DNA of 64,000 bases, from NCBI RefSeq assembly GCF_021654455.1, contig NZ_AP024276.1:1178001-1242000 (forward strand). The letters are read 5' to 3'. The position numbers and the translations under genes were made by a program. Positions 1 through 7,445 of the stretch are shown here, in pieces. Every line of letters begins with the position of its first letter. The stretch's first letter is position 1. Source of the stretch: Streptococcus parasuis (GTDB lineage: Bacteria; Bacillota; Bacilli; Lactobacillales; Streptococcaceae). A model generated the notes under the pieces. The model was given only the letters and a program-made list of their open reading frames with translations, had not been told where the DNA came from and did not search any database.

Positions 1-404
1 ATCCACTCATAGCCGTCATTAAGGTATTCTAATAACTGGATAACGGCATGTTCGCAGGACCGATTGGGTCTGAATCCGTAGCTCTTATCAGAGAAATAGG
101 GTTCACAGATAGGACTAATGACTTGGACAATGGCTTGTTGTATCATTCTATCCATGACCGTTGGAATGCCTAGCTGGCGAACTCCGCCGTTAGGCTTGGG
201 AATTTCAACTCGTAAAACGGGCTGTGGTTTGTACTTTCTCTGCTTTATGAGTTCTTTAGTTGAACGCCAGTGTTTGCGGAGATAGTCATCTATTTCGTCA
301 ATAGTTACGCCGTCAATTCCTGCTGAACCTTTATTGGCTCTAACTTGATTGTAAGCATCCAACATATTTGAACGTGATAGGATATTATCTAATAACTGTG
401 ACAT
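1..404 (-). CDS. ltrA: Group II intron reverse transcriptase/maturase, N-terminal part (cut by window edge)
   Basis: This is the first ~134 residues of an intron-encoded protein that splices and mobilises its host intron by reverse transcription. The reading frame opens with MSQLLDNILSRSNML and stays open to the window edge. It contains the N-terminal hallmarks NKGSAGIDGVTIDEI (RT-0), VLRVEIPKPNGGVRQLGIPT (RT-1) and PYFSDKSYGFRPNRSCEHA (RT-2). The catalytic YADD, maturase and any endonuclease domains would lie outside the window. The start ATG follows an AGGAG-type ribosome site. About 740 bases of non-coding, highly structured DNA separate it from the intron 5' end, which is normal for group II introns. 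Family assignment is secure; whether the full protein is intact cannot be seen. Confidence 0.9.
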   Translation of the reverse strand, partial: MSQLLDNILSRSNMLDAYNQVRANKGSAGIDGVTIDEIDDYLRKHWRSTKELIKQRKYKPQPVLRVEIPKPNGGVRQLGIPTVMDRMIQQAIVQVISPICEPYFSDKSYGFRPNRSCEHAVIQLLEYLNDGYEW

Positions 405-1142
405 GTGCGTACTCCTTTCTTGTTTCGGTGTCTGTAGGATATCTTATATTGATGAGCTTTCTTCCAGTCAATACGTGACCATCTCCAGTTCTATCAGACC
501 ATTCTTTACAGACACAATCGAAGTAGGTATACTTCGGTTTGACAGCCTTTATTTTCAATGTCAAACTTTCAACAGTCACTCCCCTGACTGTTGAAATATT
601 CAGCCCTTCGCTCCACCTCTATTACAGAAATTTCATCGCTACTATGACCTCGGCTGACTTCTCATGATTCGTTGTTACTACGTCTTATTGACGCTCATGA
701 GACCTCACGGGATAAGTCGTACATCTTTCCTCGTTTAGACAAGATATGAGGACGTAAAAGGTCTAAGTGAAAATAGGAATTCTGACGAAGAGTCCAGTGA
801 CTCTAGGAGGAATTATCTTTTTCACACTGACCTTAGTCCGAATTCAATTACACTCGTGATTTACGCATATAGGTTACGACTACCTTTTTTGGACTTTGGT
901 GCTTGTAGCCACCTTATCCGCTATATACGCCTTTGTATCACGTTTCTGTTCGTAGCGCCACGATTTCGCTATCCCTTCCTCTGACGATCTTGGTTTCTAG
1001 CGTCAGACTTAAAACGGTCTCTCCCCAGACCGTTTTAATCCGCTACCTCACGATAGTCAGGCTTGGGAGTCGCTATAGGGTTCACCGGTAGCGGGTGCCC
1101 GCAGAGGACTTTCACCTCAGATGTACGACATGCCCGTCGTAC
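1..1142 (-). mobile_element. 5' part of a group II intron (partial)
   Basis: On the minus strand the intron appears to start near 1142 with GTACGACGGGCATGTCGTAC, a 5' hairpin resembling the GUGYG start of group II introns. It is followed by structured RNA (for example GGTCTGGGGAGAGACC around 1012-1035) and then the LtrA-type ORF. The insertion point lies only 3 bases beyond the T-run of a Rho-independent terminator, the target preference described for bacterial class C group II introns. The exact 5' splice site is inferred from the hairpin, and GTA instead of GTG is slightly atypical. The 3' end (domains V and VI) is outside the window. Confidence 0.75.
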
Positions 1143-1145
1143 TAC

Positions 1146-1176
1146 AAAAAAGACTGGACATTTTTGCCCAGTCTTT
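1146..1176 (-). terminator. Rho-independent terminator of the two-peptide bacteriocin cassette
   Basis: A 9-bp perfect stem (AAAGACTGG / CCAGTCTTT) with a 10-nt loop is followed on the minus strand by six T residues. It closes the bacteriocin transcript and is the landing site of the adjacent intron. Confidence 0.85.
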
Positions 1177-1262
1177 AAAATCACACCTGTATCTGAAGTA
1201 TAGTTATTTGTCAATAATGAATATCTTTTAGCTATCTAAAAAATTTTCATTATTGTCCAAAT

Positions 1263-1478
1263 TTAATCTCCTTCAAAGTATAACTTAGTACAATTATATC
1301 CTGTTAGAAATCCAAAACCAGCTGCTGACACTAAAGCAACACCCCAACCAATAGGACCTGTTACTGCTCCAGCTCCAGCAATTGTGCCTAGTGCACCACT
1401 TGCGGACAGAAAACAATCTGATACATTTCCTCCACCTGAAACTTTTTCTAAAATATCATCTTTAATTTCTGCTATCAT
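1263..1478 (-). CDS. Blp-type bacteriocin precursor, second peptide of a pair
   Basis: The 71-residue precursor has a 16-residue double-glycine leader (MIAEIKDDILEKVSGG) for the BlpA-type C39 peptidase. The mature peptide of about 55 residues begins GNVSDC and ends CTKLYFEGD. Its middle is almost entirely Gly, Ala and hydrophobic residues, as expected for a membrane-inserting class II bacteriocin. The peptide upstream shares the GNVxDC start and CTxLYxxGD end, so the two are probably duplicated partners of a two-peptide bacteriocin with a Cys-Cys bridge. AGGAGG lies 7 nt before the chosen ATG; an ATG one codon earlier would add a single Met. The gene is 11 nt behind its partner and ahead of the terminator. 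I do not recognise a named bacteriocin. Confidence 0.85.
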   Translation of the reverse strand: MIAEIKDDILEKVSGGGNVSDCFLSASGALGTIAGAGAVTGPIGWGVALVSAAGFGFLTGYNCTKLYFEGD

Positions 1479-1489
1479 CATTGTTCCTC

Positions 1490-1705
1490 CTAGTCTCCAT
1501 TGTAATAAAGTGCAGTACATGACCATCCAGTGGCAAAACCAGCGGTACCAGCTGCGCCACCAAGAGCAGCAAGTGCTAACCACCCTGTAGGGCCTGTAGC
1601 AGCAATTGCCAAGACCCCAGCAGAGGCAAGAATACCATTCACACAGTCATTCACATTTCCGCCTCCAGAAATCGTCTCTAATTTTTCGACATTTAATTCT
1701 AACAT
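1490..1705 (-). CDS. Blp-type bacteriocin precursor, first peptide of a pair
   Basis: This 71-residue precursor has the leader MLELNVEKLETISGG with a Gly-Gly cleavage site. The mature peptide is about 56 residues, opening GNVNDC and closing CTALYYNGD. The core is rich in Ala and Gly and contains GxxxG spacing (GGAAGTAG) that favours helix-helix packing in two-peptide class II bacteriocins. AGGAG precedes the ATG by 5 nt. This ribosome site overlaps the stop codon of the upstream small membrane protein, so translation is probably coupled. The gene is driven by the upstream BlpR-type promoter. The class call is confident; activity and target range are unknown. Confidence 0.85.
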   Translation of the reverse strand: MLELNVEKLETISGGGNVNDCVNGILASAGVLAIAATGPTGWLALAALGGAAGTAGFATGWSCTALYYNGD

Positions 1706-1707
1706 AT

Positions 1708-1869
1708 CTACTCCTTTTGTTTTGATTTTATAAGTCCTATTATCGAAAAAACTACTAGAACTATTGACATTAAACTAGTAAAAATAACTACCTTTGATTC
1801 TAAACCAATGGAAAAAATTAATATTCCGTAAAGAATATTTGCAATATAGTAAATTTTACTCTTTAACAT
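1708..1869 (-). CDS. Small two-helix membrane protein, candidate bacteriocin immunity protein
   Basis: The 53-residue protein starts MLKSKIYYIANILYG and ends IKSKQKE. It has two hydrophobic stretches (about residues 7-22 and 27-47), a short polar turn (LESK) and basic ends, so it should span the membrane twice. It has a very strong ribosome site (GGAGGTGG) and is the first gene after the BlpR-box promoter. Its stop lies 2 nt before the start of the first bacteriocin. In Blp loci such small hydrophobic proteins are often immunity factors, so immunity is my inference from position and topology, not from recognised homology. An accessory role in secretion is the main alternative. Confidence 0.65.
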   Translation of the reverse strand: MLKSKIYYIANILYGILIFSIGLESKVVIFTSLMSIVLVVFSIIGLIKSKQKE

Positions 1870-1920
1870 TGTCCACCTCCAGATACAAATTTTTTGACGG
1901 GTTGCAACCTTGACAAATTA

Positions 1921-1986
1921 AGTATAGCACTTCTTCAAAAATAATTTCCCCATTTCCTGAACAGTCATTTAACTTTCCTAAATGGG
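1921..1986 (-). promoter_or_regulatory. BlpR-type promoter of the two-peptide bacteriocin cassette
   Basis: On the minus strand the half-sites CCCATTTAGG and ACTGTTCAGG (1986-1956) are 21 bp apart start to start. A -10 box TATACT lies at 1926-1921, about 30 bp downstream, and no good -35 is present, as for response-regulator activated promoters. The sequence is nearly identical to the promoter at 3678-3744. Confidence 0.85.
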
Positions 1987-2108
1987 TAAAATTTATCGTT
2001 ACTTATTGATATTGGTAAACCAAATCAAAAGTCACACCAATAATTTATATTAGTGTGACGACAAACAATATTAGAAACATCAAGTTTTACTGGACCAGAA
2101 AAGCTGAT

Positions 2109-2246
2109 CTACCAATACATTAGCAACAGTGATAAAACCAAACTCAAGCAGTATACCCAACTTTCTAAGCCATACTTATCCAATAAATAGCCACTCAGAT
2201 AGAGCTATAAATCTCCATAAAGAGCCAATTTAAGAAATCGATTCAT
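2109..2246 (-). pseudogene. Decayed small membrane protein of the Blp island
   Basis: On the minus strand ATG opens MNRFLKLALYGDL and then meets TAG at 2207-2205. The same frame resumes as LYLSGYLLDKYGLESWVYCL followed by a hydrophobic segment, and is stopped again by TAG at 2111-2109 before ISFSGPVKLDV. Reading both TAG codons as an amino acid would give a two- to three-helix protein of about 60 residues or more, typical of Blp immunity or accessory proteins. An AAGG ribosome-site remnant lies 13 nt upstream. There is no promoter box of its own. The hydrophobic pattern supports a former gene, but the family is not recognised. Confidence 0.45.
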
Positions 2247-2337
2247 ACAATCATACTTACCTTTCCTCACAAATAATCTACCGTAATCCTTATCTTTGAA
2301 AACTCTCCTCAATCACATTGGTAAAAATTGAAAATAT

Positions 2338-2946
2338 TTACAAGAGAGAGACTAGTATAACAAAGCTATTGTAGCCAATATGACTTAAAATTGGCAAAGA
2401 TAAATTATCACTTACTTTATAGGAAATACCATAAATTATTCCAGAGATTGCATAAAATAGGAAAGAAATCATGTTTACCGGACCGTGAACAAAAGCAAAT
2501 AAGCAGGAAGTTAAGATTAGTCCTAATACTGAATTTTGGAATACTCCATTTTGAATAAAACCTCTAAAGATAAGCTCTTCTTCAATAGGACCAAAAATTG
2601 ACACTGATAAAATATATGAAATACTGTAACCAGTAACTCTTTGCTCTGAAAAAGCAGTCGAAGCTCTTGAAGAGACATGAAAGATACTTGCATAGATATA
2701 AACAAAGAGAATATCCAATAATAATAATAGCAATAACTGAATGCATTCTTTTTTTGTTAGAAAGCGAACCACAATCAGATTCACTCTCTGGGCATACTTA
2801 ATAGCTCCAATTAGAAATATCAGGCATACTATAACTACTAGCATTTCGCGATATTTGTAATCTCCCTGATTAACAACAAATCTTGCTATTCCAAAAATGA
2901 TTGGGAAAATCAAAGCAATTACTAAATATTTTATTCTCTTTGCCAT
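2338..2946 (-). CDS. CPBP/CAAX-type intramembrane metalloprotease, probable bacteriocin self-immunity protein (BlpY/PncP-like)
   Basis: This 202-residue, multi-helix membrane protein carries the CPBP (Abi) motifs: EEELIFRG near residues 123-130 (EExxxR), FAFVHG (FxxxH) near 151-156, and HIGYNS near the C-terminus. These Glu and His residues form the proposed intramembrane active site. Members of this family sit at the end of Blp, Pnc and Sak bacteriocin loci and protect producers from their own peptides. Here it is the last gene of the three-peptide cassette and starts 35 nt after the last peptide gene. The immunity role is inferred from the family and position; the enzyme family is secure. 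Confidence 0.85.
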   Translation of the reverse strand: MAKRIKYLVIALIFPIIFGIARFVVNQGDYKYREMLVVIVCLIFLIGAIKYAQRVNLIVVRFLTKKECIQLLLLLLLDILFVYIYASIFHVSSRASTAFSEQRVTGYSISYILSVSIFGPIEEELIFRGFIQNGVFQNSVLGLILTSCLFAFVHGPVNMISFLFYAISGIIYGISYKVSDNLSLPILSHIGYNSFVILVSLL

Positions 2947-2981
2947 AAAAACTTCCTACCATTTACTAAATAATTATCTCT

Positions 2982-3179
2982 CTAACACTGAGGTAAAACT
3001 TTACCCGGATAAGCAGGGGTATAATAGTCACACACAGGACAAGTTCCTCCCTTACCAGGATTTTTCAAGCTTTCTTCAAACCAAGCCCACCAATTTTTCG
3101 GATGAAGTGTTGAACCATATCCGTTTCCACCCAAAATTACTTCCAAATCATCTAAATTAATATTATTAAAATTTTCCAT
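2982..3179 (-). CDS. Double-glycine leader peptide, Trp-rich bacteriocin-like precursor
   Basis: The 65-residue precursor has the leader MENFNNINLDDLEVILGG. The mature part of about 47 residues includes NWWAWFEESLKNPGKGG and a cysteine-containing tail, CPVCDYYTPAYPGKVLPQC. It is unlike classic Gly/Ala-rich Blp bacteriocins because it is Pro- and aromatic-rich with three Cys. The tail resembles that of the upstream peptide (AYPxxVLPxC in both). The start was chosen where AGGAG lies 9 nt upstream; a longer upstream in-frame start lacks a good site and overlaps the previous gene. Not recognised: bacteriocin, secreted signal or other exported peptide are all possible. Confidence 0.7.
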   Translation of the reverse strand: MENFNNINLDDLEVILGGNGYGSTLHPKNWWAWFEESLKNPGKGGTCPVCDYYTPAYPGKVLPQC

Positions 3180-3193
3180 ATTACCTACTCCTC

Positions 3194-3400
3194 TTAATGA
3201 CATGGTAAAACTGGTGCTGGGTACGCTGAACCATAGTTATAACAGAATGGTGGCGGGCTACTAGGTTTATCAGGTCTGTGGGCTAGCCACCTACCAATAC
3301 TATCGCCCAATTTAAAATAATTAGGCAAATCTCCCCAAGGAGTGTCTGCACCATTGATATTTTCTAATTCTAAATCTGACAATATTTTTAGATGTTTCAT
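3194..3400 (-). CDS. Gly-Ala leader peptide, Pro-rich bacteriocin-like precursor
   Basis: The 68-residue precursor opens MKHLKILSDLELENINGA, a double-glycine-type leader with GA at the cleavage site. The mature part of about 50 residues has WLAHRPDKPSSPPPF and ends CYNYGSAYPAPVLPCH. The last 15 residues align with the tail of the next gene (AYPxxVLPxC), which suggests paralogous peptides with diverged cores. It lies second in the cassette led by the BlpR promoter, 29 nt after the first peptide gene. I do not recognise a named family. Export by BlpA is inferred from the leader. Confidence 0.7.
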   Translation of the reverse strand: MKHLKILSDLELENINGADTPWGDLPNYFKLGDSIGRWLAHRPDKPSSPPPFCYNYGSAYPAPVLPCH

Positions 3401-3429
3401 TTTGCTTTCCTCATCATTTCTTTAAGCAT

Positions 3430-3615
3430 TTAAGGTAACTTGGCACAATACCAGTGTTTTCCATTGTCCATAATACACTTCTCATCTGTATATCCAGCCA
3501 CAACACCATATACGAATACACCCGCAGGTATAACCCACCAGGCTACTCCACCTTCTACCATACAAAGTATAGTATCATCAATTAGTTCAAATTGTTCCAT
3601 CGTCTTCGTATTCAT
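3430..3615 (-). CDS. Double-glycine leader peptide, bacteriocin-like precursor
   Basis: The 61-residue precursor has the leader MNTKTMEQFELIDDTILCMVEGG. The mature part of about 38 residues begins VAWWVIPAGVFVYGVVAGY and ends with a polar tail containing two Cys (CIMDNGKHWYC). The hydrophobic first half followed by a Cys-bracketed loop fits a small class II bacteriocin. It is the first gene after the BlpR-box promoter. A Cys inside the leader is unusual. No named homologue recognised. Confidence 0.7.
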   Translation of the reverse strand: MNTKTMEQFELIDDTILCMVEGGVAWWVIPAGVFVYGVVAGYTDEKCIMDNGKHWYCAKLP

Positions 3616-3677
3616 GATGAATACCTCCAGTATAATATTAATTTTTTCTTTCGTCTTGTTGCAACCTTGACAAGTCT

Positions 3678-3744
3678 AGTGTAGCATTTTCTCAAAAAAT
3701 AATTTCCCCATTTCCTGAACAGTCATTTAACTTTCCTAAATGGG
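3678..3744 (-). promoter_or_regulatory. BlpR-type promoter of the three-peptide cassette
   Basis: Minus-strand half-sites CCCATTTAGG and ACTGTTCAGG (3744-3714), 21 bp apart, are followed about 30 bp later by the -10 box TACACT (3683-3678). The stretch from the half-sites through the transcribed leader is almost a copy of the promoter at 1921-1986, which suggests cassette duplication. Confidence 0.85.
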
Positions 3745-3752
3745 AAAATTTT

Positions 3753-3783
3753 ACCATTCAAGAAGGGAAAGCGACCGTTCAGG
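3753..3783 (+). promoter_or_regulatory. Additional BlpR-type half-site pair without an obvious -10
   Basis: ACCATTCAAG (3753) and ACCGTTCAGG (3774) are 21 bp apart on the plus strand, the canonical spacing, but no -10 box follows at the expected ~30 bp. The pair lies between the divergent cassette and blpA promoters, so it may add a BlpR dimer to the shared regulatory region or be a relic. Confidence 0.6.
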
Positions 3784-3818
3784 TATGTATTGTTTAGGAA
3801 GAGCCGAAATATCTTTTT

Positions 3819-3886
3819 ACCATTCAGGACGTTTCGATGACCATTTAAGATTTGGATATTTTTTTCTGTGATTTTTTTGTCATAAT
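3819..3886 (+). promoter_or_regulatory. BlpR-type promoter of blpA-blpB
   Basis: ACCATTCAGG (3819-3828) and ACCATTTAAG (3840-3849) are 21 bp apart. A -10-like CATAAT at 3881-3886 lies 32 bp downstream, and the blpA ATG 33 bp after that. Confidence 0.8.
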
Positions 3887-3918
3887 AGTCTTGTCACTAA
3901 CAAGAAAGGATTTGACAA

Positions 3919-6072
3919 ATGACAGCTTACAAACGAACTTTTGTTCCTCAAATCGATGCCAGAGACTGTGGTGTGGCTGCTTTAGCCTCTATTGCCAAGT
4001 TTTATGGTTCTGATTATTCCCTAGCTCATTTGAGAGAATTGGCCAAAACCAATAAGGAAGGAACGACCGCACTTGGTATCGTCAAAGCAGCCAAAGAGAT
4101 GGGCTTTGAAACTAGAGCCATCCAGGCTGACATGAGCCTCTTTGATATGGATGATGTTCCCTATCCCTTCATCGTTCACGTCAATAAAGAAGGCAAACTG
4201 CAACACTACTATGTGGTCTATCACAACAAAAAAGACCACCTCATCATTGGTGATCCTGACCCTACTGTCAAAGTCACCAAGATGACCAAGGAGCGGTTTG
4301 CTTCTGAATGGACAGGCGTCGCTATCTTTCTGGCTCCAGAACCCAGCTATAAGCCTCACAAAGATAAAAAGAACGGCCTGATGAGCTTTCTCCCTCTTAT
4401 TTTCAGGCAACGTGCGCTTATCTTTTATATCGTCTTGGCTAGCCTTTTGGTGACGCTTATCAATATTGGTGGTTCTTACTACCTGCAAGGGATTTTGGAT
4501 GAATACATTCCTAATCAAATGAAGTCAACCTTGGGGATTATCTCCATCGGCCTGATTATCACCTACATCCTCCAGCAGATGATGAGTTTCTCACGAGATT
4601 ACCTTTTGACTGTGCTCAGCCAGCGGCTAAGTATTGATGTGATTCTTTCCTATATCCGTCATATCTTTGAACTGCCCATGTCCTTCTTCGCGACGCGGCG
4701 GACTGGTGAGGTTATCTCTCGCTTTACAGATGCCAATTCAATCATTGATGCCCTGGCATCGACCATTTTGTCACTCTTCCTTGATGTCTCTATTTTGACC
4801 ATCGTCGGTGGTGTGCTTTTGGTACAAAACACCAACCTCTTCCTGCTCTCCTTAATTTCAGTTCCCATTTACATCATCATTATTTTTGCTTTTATGAAGC
4901 CGTTTGAGAAGATGAATAACGATGTTATGCAGAGCAATTCCATGGTCAGCTCTGCCATTATCGAAGACATCAACGGCATTGAAACCATCAAATCCTTGAC
5001 CAGCGAAGAAAGCCGCTACCAGAAGATTGATAGCGAGTTCGTAGATTACCTGGACAAATCCTTCAAACTCAGTAAATACTCTATCCTGCAAACTACCCTT
5101 AAACAGGGAGCTCAGCTCATTCTAAATATTGTCATCTTGTGGTTTGGGGCTCAGCTAGTCATGAACGGACACATTTCAGTTGGACAACTGATCACCTTCA
5201 ACACCCTTCTATCTTATTTTACCAATCCTTTAGAAAATATTATAAACCTCCAAACCAAGCTCCAGTCTGCCAAGGTGGCTAACAATCGCCTGAATGAAGT
5301 CTATCTGGTTGAGTCTGAATTCAGTAACAGTCAGACCTTAACAGATTCACAGTTCCTGACTGGCGATATTCGCTTTGAAGACCTTTCCTATAAGTACGGT
5401 TTCGGACGTGACACCCTATCGGATATCAATCTGACCATCAAACAAGGCGATAAGGTCAGTCTAGTGGGAATTAGCGGCTCAGGAAAGACAACCTTGGCCA
5501 AGATGATTGTCAATTTCTTTGAGCCTTACAAGGGTCGAATCACCATCAACAACAATGACCTTAAACTAATTGATAAAAAGACGCTTCGGCAACACATTAA
5601 CTACCTCCCACAACAAGCTTATATCTTCAGTGGTTCAATCTTAGAAAACTTGACTTTAGGGGCTAATCAACTGATTAGTCAGGAAGATATTATCAGAGCT
5701 TGTGAGATCGCTGAAATTCGACAAGATATCGAGCAGATGCCTATGGGCTATCAAACAGAATTGTCTGACGGAGCTGGCTTATCGGGTGGTCAAAAGCAAC
5801 GGATTGCTTTGGCTAGGGCTCTACTGACTAAAGCCCCTGTTCTTATTCTTGATGAAGCCACTAGCGGCCTTGATGTGCTAACGGAGAAAAAGGTCATTGA
5901 TAATTTAATGGCCATGGCAGACAAGACCATTATCTTTGTCGCACACCGCCTCAGTATTTCTGAGCGAACCAACCAAGTTATCGTTCTTGACCAAGGGAAG
6001 GTCATTGAGACTGGTTCACATCACGAATTGATGACCAAACAAGGTTTCTACCATCATCTATTTAGCAAGTAA
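3919..6072 (+). CDS. blpA: Peptide-cleaving ABC exporter of the Blp system
   Basis: The 717-residue ComA/BlpA-family exporter removes double-glycine leaders and pumps the mature pheromone and bacteriocins across the membrane. Domains in order: an N-terminal C39 peptidase (Cys17 in QIDARDCGVAALASI, later His and DPDP), six transmembrane helices (about residues 160-450), and an ATPase with Walker A GISGSGKTT near 516, signature LSGGQKQR near 621 and Walker B LILDEAT near 642. Length matches the family and no disruption is visible. It has its own BlpR-box promoter and is followed after 11 nt by the accessory gene blpB, which is broken. Competence ComA is the closest alternative, but the Blp context decides. 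Confidence 0.93.
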   Translation: MTAYKRTFVPQIDARDCGVAALASIAKFYGSDYSLAHLRELAKTNKEGTTALGIVKAAKEMGFETRAIQADMSLFDMDDVPYPFIVHVNKEGKLQHYYVVYHNKKDHLIIGDPDPTVKVTKMTKERFASEWTGVAIFLAPEPSYKPHKDKKNGLMSFLPLIFRQRALIFYIVLASLLVTLINIGGSYYLQGILDEYIPNQMKSTLGIISIGLIITYILQQMMSFSRDYLLTVLSQRLSIDVILSYIRHIFELPMSFFATRRTGEVISRFTDANSIIDALASTILSLFLDVSILTIVGGVLLVQNTNLFLLSLISVPIYIIIIFAFMKPFEKMNNDVMQSNSMVSSAIIEDINGIETIKSLTSEESRYQKIDSEFVDYLDKSFKLSKYSILQTTLKQGAQLILNIVILWFGAQLVMNGHISVGQLITFNTLLSYFTNPLENIINLQTKLQSAKVANNRLNEVYLVESEFSNSQTLTDSQFLTGDIRFEDLSYKYGFGRDTLSDINLTIKQGDKVSLVGISGSGKTTLAKMIVNFFEPYKGRITINNNDLKLIDKKTLRQHINYLPQQAYIFSGSILENLTLGANQLISQEDIIRACEIAEIRQDIEQMPMGYQTELSDGAGLSGGQKQRIALARALLTKAPVLILDEATSGLDVLTEKKVIDNLMAMADKTIIFVAHRLSISERTNQVIVLDQGKVIETGSHHELMTKQGFYHHLFSK

Positions 6073-6083
6073 GGAGACTAAGC

Positions 6084-7445
6084 ATGAACCCTAATTTGTT
6101 CAAAAGTGCTGAATTTTACCAGCGGCGCTACCATAATTTTGCGACACACTTAATTGTCCCCTTGATATTATTAGTCGGCTTTCTTCTAACCTTCTCCCTT
6201 TTTGCCCAAAAGGAGGTTACCGTCACATCAAGAGGTGAAATTACTCCGACGACAATCATCGCTTCCATCCAATCCACCAGCAATAACCCTATCACAACCA
6301 ATAATCTAGCCAATAACAAGCTGGTTAAAAAGAATGAGCTCATCATCCAATACGCTGAAACTATGGAGAGTTCCCAAAAACAAGCCCTTGAAACCCAGCT
6401 AGCCACTCTAAATAGACAGAAAACTGGACTTGAAACCCTCAAAGAAAGCCTGTCACAGGGAACGAACCTCTTTACAGGGGAGGACGAATTTGGCTATATC
6501 AATACTTTTAACAACTTTATCACCCAGTCACAGGACATCGAACTAGGAATTTCCAAAACCAATGCAGAGGTGAGTAACCAGGCCGCCCTAGCAGGTAATA
6601 CCATTGCTGCGATTGACACGCAAATCAATCAAATCTATCACCAAATAGCAGAATACGAGGAGCTTCGTCAAGACATTACCAATAGACAGACCAGTTTATC
6701 AGCTGACAATCCACACCAAGCCACCTTAAACAATTTCTTAGCCCAATCCCAACAAGACTCCCAGACAGGATTAACTGATCAATACCTTTCTCAAATCAAC
6801 CAAAGTATCTCAGGGCTAGAATCATCCATAGCTAGTCTGAACATCCAACGAGCTGGAACTGGCTCTGTTGCAACCTATGATAACAGCTTTGTAACAAAGG
6901 TTTAGGTCCTAAGAACACAGTTTTTACAATCGGCCTCTCAGCAGCTGACCACCCTTGAAACGCAAATCACAGAGCTAGTGGCACAGCTAGAGCAAGCATC
7001 CGTCCGACTAGAAAACAATACCATTACAGCTCCTGAAACAGGGGTAATCCATCTCAATAGTGAGTTTGAAGGAAAGTCTTTGATTCCAAGCGGTAGTGAA
7101 ATCGCTCAGATTTACCCCAATATCAATCAAACCAAAGAATTCCTCATTACTTACTACGTGACTTCAGAACATGTCGCCTTACTCAAAGAAAAACAAGACG
7201 TACGCCTGAGCTTAGAAAAAGTTGGCAACCAAAGCATCACTGTTGTTGGAAAAATTAAGTCTATCGATAAAACTGCTACTAAAACTGAGGAGGGGAATCT
7301 TTTCAAAGTTACTGCCTTGGCTCAACTATCCGACAAGCATAGCGACGTCATCCAGTACGGTCTCCAGGGTCGAGTCACAAGTATCATTGCCAAGAAGACT
7401 TACTTTGATTACTACAAGGATAAAATTTTATCCAACCATGATTAA
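6084..7445 (+). pseudogene. blpB: Blp export accessory protein (HlyD/ComB family), interrupted by an in-frame TAG
   Basis: Two open segments in the same frame (residues 1-273 and, after TAG at 6903-6905, the remainder) make up a 453-codon gene, the usual BlpB/ComB length. The N-terminus has one membrane segment (LIVPLILLVGFLLTFSLF, about 25-42), followed by a long coiled-coil region rich in Gln. The C-terminal half has the lipoyl/HlyD-like part (NTITAPETGVIHLNSEF). There is no frameshift: the frame continues SFVTKV-TAG-VLRTQFLQ, so a single CAG-to-TAG change would explain it. BlpB partners BlpA for export, so Blp secretion is probably impaired. A sequencing error cannot be excluded. Confidence 0.88.

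Noticed and set aside
4021..4518. Minus-strand ORF of 165 codons inside blpA
   Set aside because: Shadow of the conserved C39 peptidase domain on the other strand.
6978..7445. Separate 155-residue membrane-fusion-like gene after blpB
   Set aside because: It is in the same frame as the upstream blpB segment with only one TAG between them and no ribosome site before its first Met, so it is the second half of blpB.
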